The notes beneath the pieces are model-generated. The model was not told the DNA's origin. It did no database searches and saw nothing but the letters and a program-made list of their open reading frames with translations. A program made the translations under genes and the position numbers. Below are positions 33,879-42,475 of a stretch of DNA of 64,000 bases, piece by piece. The first letter of the stretch is position 1, and the number at the start of each line of letters is the position of its first letter. The DNA comes from Gimesia sp. (GTDB lineage Bacteria; Planctomycetota; Planctomycetia; Planctomycetales; Planctomycetaceae): assembly GCA_002706765.1 (NCBI GenBank), contig PAJV01000032.1, positions 62,001 to 126,000 on the forward strand, in the 5' to 3' direction.

Positions 33879-35741
33879 TTATGGCACGTGTTGCGAGCCG
33901 GCCTGTTGCGTCGGCTCGTTTACTTTCCAGGATCCCAGGATTCGGGAAGCTGCGATCTCTGAACGGAGCTGATGAACCTCTCCCCGCATGCGTTCCAGGG
34001 AATGCTGTTGCGCGTAAATCTGGCGGCATTCGCGTTCGAGATGCGGGAACAGGCCGTGTGACAGTTTGGTCTTGGCCAGATGATTTGCCAGCTGATTGAT
34101 TTCCTGCTCCAGTCCCCGTTTCAGTTTACGGGTAAACATCATGACCAGGAACCCGGTCCAGATCAGAAAAATGACACCGGCAGTGACATAGAAATCAATC
34201 GCCAGGATATTCGATTCATCCAGGAACGAGTCGTAGAAAAAGTTTTTTCCAATGCGGACGAGTGCGTAAACAACCAGCGCCAGAAACAGGGTTTCATACA
34301 TAAAACGTGTAAACCAGCCTGAGTTTTTGTGGGCGAGCCGGGTGATGATGCCGTCAATTTTTGTGCCCGCATCATTCAGAAACTGTTCCTCGACATGCGC
34401 TGCTTCTGTCTGCAGGTATTCCAGCGATCCCAGCTGATGTCCCGGTGAAGGGGTGAGGCCTGCTGCCTGCGCATAGCCATCAATCATCAGCTGTGATTCG
34501 CGCAATTTATTATCATCGAGACCGAATGCCCCGATTCGTTTCATACGGTCGTCAGCCGCCTGTTCCTGTTGACGGTTACCCAGCCAGCGGGCTCCCTGCA
34601 GGGCACCAATTAATGCGACCTGTGCGGAATTACGGGCACGAAACAGACTGGCGGAAGCGATCAGATTTCCCAGTCCATTGTACAGGCGGAGTATCATGGA
34701 GAACGGGCTGCTGCCCCAGGAGTCGGAGACGCAGGACAGGAGTCGGCGTTCCCAGAGATTGCGACTGACGAGTAATTCCGACTTGAGTTCCTGTGACATC
34801 TGTTCTGTGAGGACAGCCTGCTGCTGTTTCAGGAATGACTCAAGTTCGTGGACCGCAGGGAGTGCGTTTTCGATTTTTCCTGTGCAGTGATCAATGGCAT
34901 TCTGCATCAGTTCCAGCAGGTTGGCCCGCCGGACCTGCAGTCGTTCCGACTTACCCAGCTGGGAGCTCAAAATGTTCTGTAAAGCAGCGAATTCAGGATC
35001 GGGACTGCGGTCTGCCAGTTGATCTTCCAGTGCCTTGACTGAATCGACGAAATAGATTTCCGGTACTTCAAACTGTTGTGAAAGCTGCTGTTTCCAGTCT
35101 TCGCGAATGTCTTCATCCAGACCGGCGTGAGTCTGCACGAAGATCAGTCGCCTGCCGACTGCTGCTTCAATCAGTTCTTGAGACACCCGTGCCGACCTGT
35201 ATTTCTGCTGAGTTGAGGTATAGAGCAGGATGTCACACAGCGGGATAATATGCTGCAGTCGCGTGAGGTTGTTTTCTTCAAACTGGGATTCAGACGTGTC
35301 CGGGTCCGGGCAGTCAATCAGAATGATATTCTGCAGCTGATCCAGTTTTTTCTGTTCGACATGAAACTGACTCAGATCCAGCCCGAGTCGATCGAGGTCG
35401 GTCTCCGGATGCGCAATCAGGACCGGTTTTGTCGTGGTCGGTCGCTGGCGACCGGATGTAGTGCAGTACGATCCAATCAGGGCATTGACGAGGCTGCTCT
35501 TCCCGGTGCCCGTGCCGCCAAAGGTGGCAATCACCAGGGGCGATTCCAGGCGCACACGCAGCATATCCAGCCGCGGCAGCAACTGCTGGATGACTGCCTG
35601 GCATTGTTGTGCCGTCTTCCAGTGTGTCTGCTGCTCGCTCCAGTCTTTGAGCTGATGGATCAGATTGTCCACCGCTGCCAGCATTTCAATTTGTGCTAAT
35701 TCGGATGTAGGCATGATTTCGGTCTTTGTTTCTGGTCTCAT
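33879..35741 (-). CDS. Dynamin-like GTPase 1 with C-terminal membrane hairpin
   Basis: The 620-residue protein has a large-GTPase domain after a 60-residue helical N terminus. The P-loop GGTGTGKSS (75-83, K81) is canonical. The G2 threonine lies in RPTTTKPVLI, and the G3 position reads LIDCPDPD instead of DxPG. The G4 position reads FVQTHAGLD, lacking a clean N/TKxD. Long helical segments follow (about 270-470). Two adjacent hydrophobic stretches at about 478-535 (TLFLALVVYALVRI and VTAGVIFLIWTGFLVMMF) form a membrane hairpin, then a charged helical tail. This order of GTPase, helical bundle, hairpin and helix is that of bacterial dynamin-like proteins. The start is uncertain between 35741 and ATG 35714. 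It lies 45 bases after a second such GTPase. Confidence 0.78.
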   Translation of the reverse strand: MRPETKTEIMPTSELAQIEMLAAVDNLIHQLKDWSEQQTHWKTAQQCQAVIQQLLPRLDMLRVRLESPLVIATFGGTGTGKSSLVNALIGSYCTTSGRQRPTTTKPVLIAHPETDLDRLGLDLSQFHVEQKKLDQLQNIILIDCPDPDTSESQFEENNLTRLQHIIPLCDILLYTSTQQKYRSARVSQELIEAAVGRRLIFVQTHAGLDEDIREDWKQQLSQQFEVPEIYFVDSVKALEDQLADRSPDPEFAALQNILSSQLGKSERLQVRRANLLELMQNAIDHCTGKIENALPAVHELESFLKQQQAVLTEQMSQELKSELLVSRNLWERRLLSCVSDSWGSSPFSMILRLYNGLGNLIASASLFRARNSAQVALIGALQGARWLGNRQQEQAADDRMKRIGAFGLDDNKLRESQLMIDGYAQAAGLTPSPGHQLGSLEYLQTEAAHVEEQFLNDAGTKIDGIITRLAHKNSGWFTRFMYETLFLALVVYALVRIGKNFFYDSFLDESNILAIDFYVTAGVIFLIWTGFLVMMFTRKLKRGLEQEINQLANHLAKTKLSHGLFPHLERECRQIYAQQHSLERMRGEVHQLRSEIAASRILGSWKVNEPTQQAGSQHVP

Positions 35742-35786
35742 GTCACAGTTAAAAGATGGATTCTGGTCCCCATCTCAATTTAGGAT

Positions 35787-37691
35787 TTAAAGAGTAATCT
35801 GCAGTTGATTCAGCTGCTGTTCCAGTTCGTTAACGGTCTGTTGAACCGCGTGATAATTTTCGGATTCTGGCAGGGCGACGGCAGACTTCAGTTCTTCCGG
35901 AAGCGTTTTCAGTAAATGGGTGCGAATGGCATGCGCCAGCCACTCGGTTCGCTTCTGTGCAAAGACGGCGTGAAAACGTCTGATTTTTGCTTCGAGGTAC
36001 CCCATGCCCGATGACGCGGATCTGCTGACGGCTGTCTCTCCGACTGTCGTGGCGGCGGTGCCTCCCGCCACATCGCCGGCTACATTGACGACTGACTGAA
36101 TCATGGTGTCGGTGACGATCTGCGTGCCGACATCGCCGACGGCGCCGAAGCCCACAAAGAATAAACCGACACTTAGTACCGGGCGTCCCACGGCTGCAGC
36201 CCGATCGATCTGTTTGATCAACGAATAATATTGCGGGCTTTCTGATTTGAAACTCGTCATCTCCCTGTCGACCAGTTCTTCAAACTGAGCCGTAAAGTTG
36301 AATTGGGCATGCTCGGCATGTAACGTCTTCAAGAGTGCTTCGCGTGACGTTCCGCTCAGCAGCGTTTTCAGTCGGCTGGTCAGCAGTGCGTTACCGAGTT
36401 CGCTGACAAGCGTCAGGCGATCATAAATCCCTTCCACAGTCTGCAGGACAACCGACCATTCCTGCTCCCGATAAACTTCCATCGGAGGTCGTTTTTCTTC
36501 TGCTGTCAGCGAATGCAGGTAACGTACCGGCCAGAGGACGCCTTTACCCAGCGAGTTGTAAAAGCCATGCACGTGGGCGGACCAGCCTTCCCGCTGTTCC
36601 TGCCACCACTTACGCACGGCAGAGACGATAACGGGATTGGGAACCAGTGGCCAGTTTTCAATCTCGGCCAGCTCATGCTCTGAAAGCAACTCGGCTGCCG
36701 AACGGAATTCCTGACTGCGCGATTTGATTTCGCGCAGGTAAGAGGGGACCCCTGAGTCCTGCTGGATGAGATATTTTAATGCGCCCCGCAACGTCTGTAC
36801 TTTGATCTCGCCGAACTGCATTTGTGACAGAACCTGCATCAGGTTCACAGCGGTATCTGTCTGGGGAACGCCGGCATTGATCTCTGCGGGGGCGTCAGCC
36901 GAAGCCGGTTCAAACGTGCGCGGGTAGAAAGGAAGTTCCAGGCTGTTGGCAGCACCCCTGTCGTTCGGGGCAATAAATACCAGTTCCGGATGAGCGCCTG
37001 TTTCCTGGCAGAATGTGTTTAACCACAAAGGCCAGTATTCCTCATCATCGGGCAGCTGGCATTGATTGAAGACGGTGATGATGACTTTGTCTTCGCGGGC
37101 GGCTTCCCGAAAGAACTTTTTCACTGCAGCATCATTGTACTTCTGTTGTGTCAACACGGTGACCAGCACATCCGCGCATTGCCTGATCCGCTCGGCACGT
37201 TCCCAGTTGACTTCGGCATCACTGTCGATGTCTGGTGTGTCCAGTACCAGGAGATTGGAGGCCAGGGTGTCACAGTTTTTCCAGAACAGCAGATGCCGCT
37301 CATCCTGTTTCAGGGGGTCTTCAGCGGCTGACCAGGGAACCAGCTCAAAGCCCTGGAAGACTTCGCGTAGATCGTGCTGCTGTTCAAAATGCTGAGGCAC
37401 CAGGCAGACCGGATGCCGTGTCTGAGAGGCAAGGGGGCTGATGGCACTGGTCTGCTGGTCAACCAGATGATTGAAGATGACGCTCTTGCCGATATTGGTT
37501 CCCCCCACCACCGCCACCACCAGGTACATTTCATTGGTCAGCTGGGGGATCAGCTTACGTTCAAGAATGTCAAACCATTCCCGGCCACTGAGGCGGGGGA
37601 GATCCAGCTGGCAGGACTGCGCTTCCAGGGCCAGCAGATGGCTCCGCAACTGGTGAATGGTGTGGGAAAATTTGCTGAGCGTGGTGGACAT
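35787..37691 (-). CDS. Dynamin-like GTPase 2, paired with GTPase 1
   Basis: Upstream partner of the preceding GTPase in the same transcript, 634 residues. The P-loop GGTNIGKS is at 63-70 (K69). Switch I is near SQTRHPVCLVP, G3 reads LLVLDTPDID (DTPD, not DTPG) and G4 reads TVFNQCQLPDD, a degenerate NKxD. Large helical regions follow, with YLHSLTAEEKRPPMEVYREQEW mid-protein. A hydrophobic, glycine-rich stretch at about 504-560 (VLSVGLFFVGFGAVGDVG...VVNVAGDVAGGTAA) could insert in membrane. The tail is helical with a terminal coiled coil (NELEQQLNQLQITL). It differs strongly from GTPase 1 in sequence but shares its order of parts, suggesting a heteromeric pair. Confidence 0.77.
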   Translation of the reverse strand: MSTTLSKFSHTIHQLRSHLLALEAQSCQLDLPRLSGREWFDILERKLIPQLTNEMYLVVAVVGGTNIGKSVIFNHLVDQQTSAISPLASQTRHPVCLVPQHFEQQHDLREVFQGFELVPWSAAEDPLKQDERHLLFWKNCDTLASNLLVLDTPDIDSDAEVNWERAERIRQCADVLVTVLTQQKYNDAAVKKFFREAAREDKVIITVFNQCQLPDDEEYWPLWLNTFCQETGAHPELVFIAPNDRGAANSLELPFYPRTFEPASADAPAEINAGVPQTDTAVNLMQVLSQMQFGEIKVQTLRGALKYLIQQDSGVPSYLREIKSRSQEFRSAAELLSEHELAEIENWPLVPNPVIVSAVRKWWQEQREGWSAHVHGFYNSLGKGVLWPVRYLHSLTAEEKRPPMEVYREQEWSVVLQTVEGIYDRLTLVSELGNALLTSRLKTLLSGTSREALLKTLHAEHAQFNFTAQFEELVDREMTSFKSESPQYYSLIKQIDRAAAVGRPVLSVGLFFVGFGAVGDVGTQIVTDTMIQSVVNVAGDVAGGTAATTVGETAVSRSASSGMGYLEAKIRRFHAVFAQKRTEWLAHAIRTHLLKTLPEELKSAVALPESENYHAVQQTVNELEQQLNQLQITL

Positions 37692-37811
37692 AGGATAATT
37701 GGATTCAGGAATGTATGATGTTACAGCTTGTGGTTCGCCCGTCAGGCTTGATTCTTATTTCATAATCGCAAGGTTTGAGTATATCGATTTCCGGAACGCA
37801 GGATGAGTCCA

Positions 37812-37846
37812 AATTGGATCAGAGACGTTTCAAATTCGATCCAATT
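37812..37846. promoter_or_regulatory. Perfect 9-bp inverted repeat upstream of the rpsB promoter
   Basis: AATTGGATC (37812-37820) and GATCCAATT (37838-37846) are exact complements with 17 bases between. A 13-base direct repeat TCGCAAGGTTTGA flanks this region, at about 37765 and 37861. Both lie in the 178 bases between the GTPase start and the rpsB promoter. An operator for either unit is possible. Confidence 0.35.
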
Positions 37847-37869
37847 CTCTGAATTAACGGTCGCAAGGT

Positions 37870-37898
37870 TTGACGGGCGTAAATAACTCAGATAGGAT
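37870..37898 (+). promoter_or_regulatory. Sigma-70-type promoter of rpsB-tsf
   Basis: TTGACG (37870-37875, five of six) is followed after 17 bases by TAGGAT (37893-37898, four of six). Transcription near 37905 would give a leader of about 150 bases, long enough for ribosomal-protein autoregulation. Confidence 0.5.
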
Positions 37899-37972
37899 CC
37901 ATCCAGCCGCACTTTGCAGTGTTCTCAGCTCATTTTGCGCACCGGGAATTTGTAAATGCAGTTTGACGCCTT

Positions 37973-37990
37973 CAATAGATAAGTCTATTG
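37973..37990 (+). promoter_or_regulatory. Hairpin in the rpsB leader
   Basis: CAATAGA (37973-37979) and TCTATTG (37984-37990) form a perfect 7-bp stem with a 4-base loop, about 65 bases before the rpsB start. It has no U tract. Leader hairpins before rpsB are bound by S2 in other bacteria; here that is an analogy, not shown. Confidence 0.4.
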
Positions 37991-38055
37991 ATTGTAATTC
38001 TTTAAGAACGTGACCCCTGGCAGGTCATGTGCCCATTAACAACGAGGAGTGAAAG

Positions 38056-38814
38056 ATGTCGGAATTGGTAGTTAAGGATATTCTTGAAGCGGGTGTTCAC
38101 TACGGTCATAAAACCAGCCGCTGGAACCCCAAAATGCGTCCCTACATTTACGGACGTCGTAACCAGATTCATATTATCGACCTGAAAGAAACAGTCCGCG
38201 GCATTATTCGTGGAAAACGTTATCTGGAACGGGTTGCCTCACAGGGAAGTCTGATCCTGTTCGTAGGAACCAAAAAGCAGGCCCAGGGGCCAATCCGCGA
38301 TGCCGCAATCGCCTGTGGTATGCCTTACGTGACCGAACGCTGGCTCGGTGGTGCGTTAACCAACTTCCGCACCATTCGTAACCGCCTGAAACGTCTGGAA
38401 GAGCTGGAATCACTGGATGAAACCGGTGAAATTCATGCGTATTCCAAAAAGATGCAGTCCACACTGCTGCGTGAAAAGCGAAAAGTCTTCCGGAACCTGA
38501 ACGGTATTCGTACCATGAACCGTCTACCCGAAGCACTGGTCGTGGTTGACCCGACCAAAGAAAAGAATGCGGTTCACGAAGCACACATTCTGGGAATCAA
38601 GGTCGTGGGTCTGATTGATACCGACTCTGATCCCGATGAAGTCGATCTGCCGATCCCCGGTAATGACGACAGCATCCGTTCCATTCGTCTGGTGATGAAC
38701 CAGCTGGCTTCTTCCATCATGGAAGGCAAAGGCAAGCTGCCAGACACGGGCAAAAAAGATGACAGCGGTGAAGCGGACGCTGAAGAACAATTCAAGCCAG
38801 TCCCTTCACTGTAA
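38056..38814 (+). CDS. rpsB: 30S ribosomal protein S2
   Basis: S2 bridges head and body of the small ribosomal subunit near the mRNA exit. The 252-residue protein aligns throughout: [28 protein letters not shown] at the N terminus, [33 protein letters not shown], and [37 protein letters not shown] with the late [22 protein letters not shown] ribosome site precedes the ATG. The tail of about 25 residues ([18 protein letters not shown]) is acidic and non-conserved. It heads rpsB-tsf, the standard bacterial order. Confidence 0.98.
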   Translation: MSELVVKDILEAGVHYGHKTSRWNPKMRPYIYGRRNQIHIIDLKETVRGIIRGKRYLERVASQGSLILFVGTKKQAQGPIRDAAIACGMPYVTERWLGGALTNFRTIRNRLKRLEELESLDETGEIHAYSKKMQSTLLREKRKVFRNLNGIRTMNRLPEALVVVDPTKEKNAVHEAHILGIKVVGLIDTDSDPDEVDLPIPGNDDSIRSIRLVMNQLASSIMEGKGKLPDTGKKDDSGEADAEEQFKPVPSL

Positions 38815-38850
38815 GAGATATACAGCTTATTAAGATGGCATTCGTGTCTT

Positions 38851-38880
38851 CCGCCGACTGGTGATCTCGCCAGTCAGCGG
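38851..38880 (+). promoter_or_regulatory. Stable hairpin between rpsB and tsf
   Basis: CCGCCGACTGG (38851-38861) pairs with CCAGTCAGCGG (38870-38880) with one C-A mismatch and an 8-base loop. There is no U tract, so it is not a standard terminator. It could be a processing site or a 3'-end stabiliser that sets the S2 to EF-Ts ratio. Confidence 0.45.
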
Positions 38881-38960
38881 ATTCACTTGAAACACAAACA
38901 AATCGGAATATCAAATGAAAGCAATTGATGAAGCAGTTGCTTTCGAAGGAGATTACTGAG

Positions 38961-39797
38961 ATGGCTGAAATCACAGCAGCAGCCGTGAAAGCATTACGTG
39001 AAATTACCGACCTGCCCATGATGGCCTGTAAAAAAGCATTGCAGGAAGCAGACGGCGACCAGGAAAAGGCAATCGAAATTCTGCGGGAAGAAGCGGGAAA
39101 GATCCAACTGAAGCGAAGCGACAATGCCACTTCAGAAGGTCGGATTACCGTCCTGTCCAACGAAGATGGTTCAGAAACAGTGATGCTGGAAGTGGCCTGC
39201 GAGTCAGCTCCTGTTGCCAGTGGAGAAGACCTGGTTAACTTCTCCAATGCCTGTGTCGCGCAACTGATTGCCAATCCGGAAGTCAATACAGTCGAAGGTC
39301 TGCTGGCGCTGCCTTCCGAAAAGACACCCGGCAAAACTCTGAATGATGACTTCATGGATATGTTAAACAAGATCCGTGAAAAGATTGTCGTCACTCGAAT
39401 CGCCCGCTCCTCGGGACCAACTGGCAGCTATGTGCACCATGATGGAAAAACCGGCGTTCTGCTGCAGGCAAAAGGTGAAACGGCAGATCCCGAACTGCTT
39501 CGTGGCGTGGCAATGCATATTGCTGCTCTGAAACCGGTTGCCGTCAATGAATCAGAACTGGACCCCGCTGTGGTCCAGGAAGAACGCGATCGTCTGATTG
39601 CCGAAGCCAAAGCGACCGGCAAGCCAGATAACATTATCGAAAAAATTGTTGATGGCCGCATGAAAACGTTTTTTGTCGAACAGGGCGTACTGGTTTATCA
39701 GCCTTACGCGGTTGATGATTCCAAGACTGTCAGCCAGGCATTAGCTGAAAAAGGACTGGAAGCAGTCTCATTTACCCGTTGTGCAATTGGCGGTTAA
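38961..39797 (+). CDS. tsf: Elongation factor Ts
   Basis: EF-Ts recharges EF-Tu by exchanging GDP for GTP. The start at 38961 follows a strong AGGAG site. The N-terminal UBA-like domain reads ITAAAVKALREITDLPMMACKKALQEADGD, where the family's usual TGAGMMDCKKAL is TDLPMMACKKAL. The core continues with EGRITVLSNEDGSETVMLEVACESAPVAS, and the dimerisation part has GVAMHIAAL. The length of 278 residues is normal. Just after the stop a strong hairpin with a T-run separates it from pyrH. Confidence 0.97.
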   Translation: MAEITAAAVKALREITDLPMMACKKALQEADGDQEKAIEILREEAGKIQLKRSDNATSEGRITVLSNEDGSETVMLEVACESAPVASGEDLVNFSNACVAQLIANPEVNTVEGLLALPSEKTPGKTLNDDFMDMLNKIREKIVVTRIARSSGPTGSYVHHDGKTGVLLQAKGETADPELLRGVAMHIAALKPVAVNESELDPAVVQEERDRLIAEAKATGKPDNIIEKIVDGRMKTFFVEQGVLVYQPYAVDDSKTVSQALAEKGLEAVSFTRCAIGG

Positions 39798-39812
39798 GCA
39801 TTTAAAACTGTG

Positions 39813-39849
39813 ACGCATGCGTACTCATTCAGTGCGCGTGCGTTTTTTT
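39813..39849 (+). terminator. Terminator or attenuator between tsf and pyrH
   Basis: ACGCATGCGTACT (39813-39825) can pair with AGTGCGCGTGCGT (39831-39843), using two G-U pairs, around a 5-base loop. Seven T residues end the element. It should stop most transcripts after tsf, so pyrH either depends on readthrough or has its own weak promoter in the following 60 bases. Confidence 0.8.
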
Positions 39850-39913
39850 CTATATCGACGCTGAGTGCTCCTTTTTACAATCATCTCCAGACCGACTTTT
39901 GAGGATACCACGG

Positions 39914-40681
39914 ATGAACGATTCTCCCGCCCCTTTGCTTAAGCCTGCCTATGAGCGTGTTTTACTCAAATTAAGCGGGGAGGTTTTCTGCCGCGATGGA
40001 GAAGGTGGCATCAGCATGTCTGAGCTGGAGTCGATTTCCGGCCAGATCAAACGACTGGTCGATTCCGGAGTCCAGCTGGCCATCGTCTGTGGGGGTGGCA
40101 ATATTTTACGAGGCAAGCAGTTTTCCTCTTCCAGCGGTTCGATCAATCCAGCCACAGCCCATTATATGGGCATGCTGGCGACTGTGATTAACGGTCTCGC
40201 CCTGCAGGATGCCCTGGAAAACGCGGGCGTGGCGACACGTCTGCAGACGGCAATTCGCATGGAAGGGGTAGCAGAACCCTTTATTCGCCGACGGTGCATT
40301 CGTCATCTGCAGAAAGGGCGCGTGGTGATTCTGGCTGCTGGAACCGGTAGTCCTTTTGTGACGACGGATACGGCAGCAGCTTTGCGTTCCCGTGAAATTG
40401 ACGCGGATATTCTACTCAAAGCGACCAAGGTGGACGGCATCTATTCTGATGATCCAGAGAAAAACCCGCATGCGGTTCGTTTTTCCGAGATCAGTTACCA
40501 GGATGTACTGCATAAGAATCTGCAGGTGATGGATGCCCAGGCACTGCATCACTGTATGGAGCACGGGATCCCGATCCTGGTGTTCAACTTCCGCAAAACC
40601 GGAAACATCGAAAAAGCAGTGGCCGGCGAAAATATTGGCACACGCGTGCTGCCGACAGTCGAATCGCGGACAGAAGGATAA
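39914..40681 (+). CDS. pyrH: UMP kinase
   Basis: PyrH phosphorylates UMP to UDP with ATP and forms hexamers. The start at 39914 has GAGGAT seven bases before it; an upstream TTG reading is unlikely. The amino-acid-kinase fold is seen in [83 protein letters not shown] and [19 protein letters not shown], all standard PyrH elements. In many bacteria frr follows; here the next gene is an unrelated methyltransferase on the other strand. Confidence 0.97.
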   Translation: MNDSPAPLLKPAYERVLLKLSGEVFCRDGEGGISMSELESISGQIKRLVDSGVQLAIVCGGGNILRGKQFSSSSGSINPATAHYMGMLATVINGLALQDALENAGVATRLQTAIRMEGVAEPFIRRRCIRHLQKGRVVILAAGTGSPFVTTDTAAALRSREIDADILLKATKVDGIYSDDPEKNPHAVRFSEISYQDVLHKNLQVMDAQALHHCMEHGIPILVFNFRKTGNIEKAVAGENIGTRVLPTVESRTEG

Positions 40682-40697
40682 GCCCGGTTACTGACGA

Positions 40698-41477
40698 TTA
40701 CTTCTTGCGCAGAATAAAGACAACATCTTCAGTCTGTGCATCGAGTTCGATCGTAAAGTCCATTTCATACATGAAGTCGTACATCTCCACGACTTCGAAT
40801 TCAGGGACTTTTTTCAGCAACGCTTTAAATTGCGGCGCGGTATACGTGCGGTAGTCCATCGTGTCAAACAGCTGAAACTGTCGCGAGGGTGTGTAGACGT
40901 CAAACGTCATCTCCAGGTGCTCGTTCCGTTTCTTCAAGTCTGTGGAGATTGACTGCATATGTGAATTGATCTGCAGGTTTCCGCGTCGGGCCGACCAGCT
41001 TTCACTCTGCATCGGCTCTCCCACCGTGGGAGTCAGATGTAATCCCAGAATATACAATCCGCCGGACACAATCGCATCAGCCATACATTTCAAATGGTTT
41101 TCAGCTGCGGTTTCGGAAGGCAGATGGCGAAAGCTGTTAATGGTATTAAAGGCAGCGTCGACAGGTTTTTTCAGTTTGAAGTCCGACATATCTCCTGGAA
41201 CAGCAGAACGGGGGAAGCCAAAACGCTCGAGTCGGTCATTGCAATATTTGATTGCATGCTGATTGAGATCGTTTCCCGAAACCTGATAGCCCGCCTGGGC
41301 CAGTTTGATCAGCAGACGCCCGGTTCCACATGCGGGCTCAAACAGTCGTTTCACTTTCCGTGTGGCGTGCTTTTCAAAGCAGTTTTGCAGAAAGTCAAAC
41401 TCGGCTTTCCAGTCATCTCCAAAAATGAGATCGTAATATTTGGGGTAGTCGTACAGGTGCCCTTTGATCGTTTCCAT
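40698..41477 (-). CDS. Class I SAM-dependent methyltransferase
   Basis: The 259-residue cytoplasmic protein has the Rossmann methyltransferase motif I, KRLFEPACGTGRLLIKLAQAGYQVSGNDLN, followed by VPGDMSDFKLKKPVDAAFNTINSFRHL at motifs II-III and FILRKK at the end. The acidic residue ending beta-2 is in GNDLN. The C-terminal half (QFQLFDTMDYRTYTAPQFKALLKKV) is beta-rich and substrate-specific. The methyl acceptor is unknown. The gene is convergent with pyrH and preceded by AAGAAAG. Confidence 0.85.
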   Translation of the reverse strand: METIKGHLYDYPKYYDLIFGDDWKAEFDFLQNCFEKHATRKVKRLFEPACGTGRLLIKLAQAGYQVSGNDLNQHAIKYCNDRLERFGFPRSAVPGDMSDFKLKKPVDAAFNTINSFRHLPSETAAENHLKCMADAIVSGGLYILGLHLTPTVGEPMQSESWSARRGNLQINSHMQSISTDLKKRNEHLEMTFDVYTPSRQFQLFDTMDYRTYTAPQFKALLKKVPEFEVVEMYDFMYEMDFTIELDAQTEDVVFILRKK

Positions 41478-41533
41478 ATTTCTTTCTTGCCGAATTACGT
41501 ATTGTGCTCTGGAGAAGACATTCGCAGTATCAA

Positions 41534-41574
41534 TAAAAAAAGCCTCAAGCAGACGTTATAGTCTGCTCAAGGCT
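41534..41574 (-). terminator. Rho-independent terminator of the small membrane protein gene
   Basis: On the minus strand, AGCCT-TG-AGCAGAC (41574-41561) pairs with GTCTGCT-TG-AGGCT (41554-41541). The stem has 12 pairs interrupted by a 2x2 internal loop, and seven T residues follow (41540-41534). It would end transcripts from the gene at 41619-42080 before the methyltransferase gene. Confidence 0.85.
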
Positions 41575-41618
41575 GATGTTCAACCAGTGTCGAAAGAATC
41601 TGAGTTCAGTCGCTCTTG

Positions 41619-42080
41619 TTAGAGGGCTTTTCCCAGGGTATGGGTGGGAAGGTCTTCAATTATTTCTCCCGGGCCGTGAACAAAATCAATCGAAGGATTT
41701 TCTCCCAGGCCGATGTAGACGGAAATCGAGTAATCTTTAAAGAATCCTTTCCAGGTATACTGCTTCATCTTTTTACACATCTGGGTATGGTTATCGGCAG
41801 GTCGCGTCAGCACAGTCGGTTTGCCGTTGATGTATTTATTGACATCAGACATCCGCAGATCTTTGTTCTGATCGAGCAATTCGTTCTGAGCATGTTGTAA
41901 AGCCAGCTCCGTTTCATGTGCGTAAGCCTGGGCATAAAAGTCAACCATTGCCAGACAGAAAACGATTGCACCCAGGGTCCACGCTAACATTCTGATCGCA
42001 GACAGGGCATAAGATTCGACAGAGGTTGTGGATGCATAGCTGGAGCGCGCTTCTGGCGCTTCGATAGACATTGTAGACAT
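41619..42080 (-). CDS. Small membrane-anchored protein of unknown function (153 aa)
   Basis: One membrane helix near residues 28-50 (AIRMLAWTLGAIVFCLAMVDFYAQ) follows a Ser/Ala-rich cytoplasmic N terminus. The exported part begins with a helix (ETELALQHAQNELLDQNKDLRMSDVNKYI), then a beta-rich segment (QYTWKGFFKDYSISVYIGLGENPSIDFVHG). AAAGG precedes the start codon and a strong terminator follows the stop. I do not recognise the family. Confidence 0.75.
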   Translation of the reverse strand: MSTMSIEAPEARSSYASTTSVESYALSAIRMLAWTLGAIVFCLAMVDFYAQAYAHETELALQHAQNELLDQNKDLRMSDVNKYINGKPTVLTRPADNHTQMCKKMKQYTWKGFFKDYSISVYIGLGENPSIDFVHGPGEIIEDLPTHTLGKAL

Positions 42081-42475
42081 CGTTGAGCCTTTCTGTAGTT
42101 CCTACATAAGGTGGGTGTAGGGAAGGGGTGGGAAAATAAGGCGTTTCTTCTTTGAAATTAAGGTGGGAACGTCAAGTTCAGCTGGTGGGATGTTACCTCC
42201 TGAGTTTGAATTTCACAAAGACAACAGGTTAACTTTGTATGAATCCCTCAACTTTTCCGGCTGAGGAGGCTGGGGGATCTATTGCCTGGTTTAACAGGCT
42301 TTTGTTAGAGCATATCACATTGAATCAGAGCGTCATTCTGTCAGCTAGACTCGGGCCACACGGCTTTGGTGACGCTACAGTAAAACGGGATATCCTCTAA
42401 ACATATGGTAGGGGATTGACAGCTGGATTGACAAGTCTGAATTCCAGAATTGCCTGAAAATGATACATGTGAATA
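42081..42475. other. Intergenic region with small hairpin and paired TTGACA repeats
   Basis: No gene is supported in these 395 bases. A small hairpin GCCTG/CAGGC (42284-42299) is followed by a T run on the plus strand, though no plus-strand gene ends here. The direct repeat at 42413-42433 is listed separately. Confidence 0.4.
42413..42433. repeat. Two direct GGATTGACA repeats at 12-bp spacing
   Basis: GGATTGACA occurs at 42413-42421 and again at 42425-42433. The 12-base period is close to one helical turn, which suits adjacent regulator binding. Each copy contains TTGACA but no plus-strand gene follows. Confidence 0.5.
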
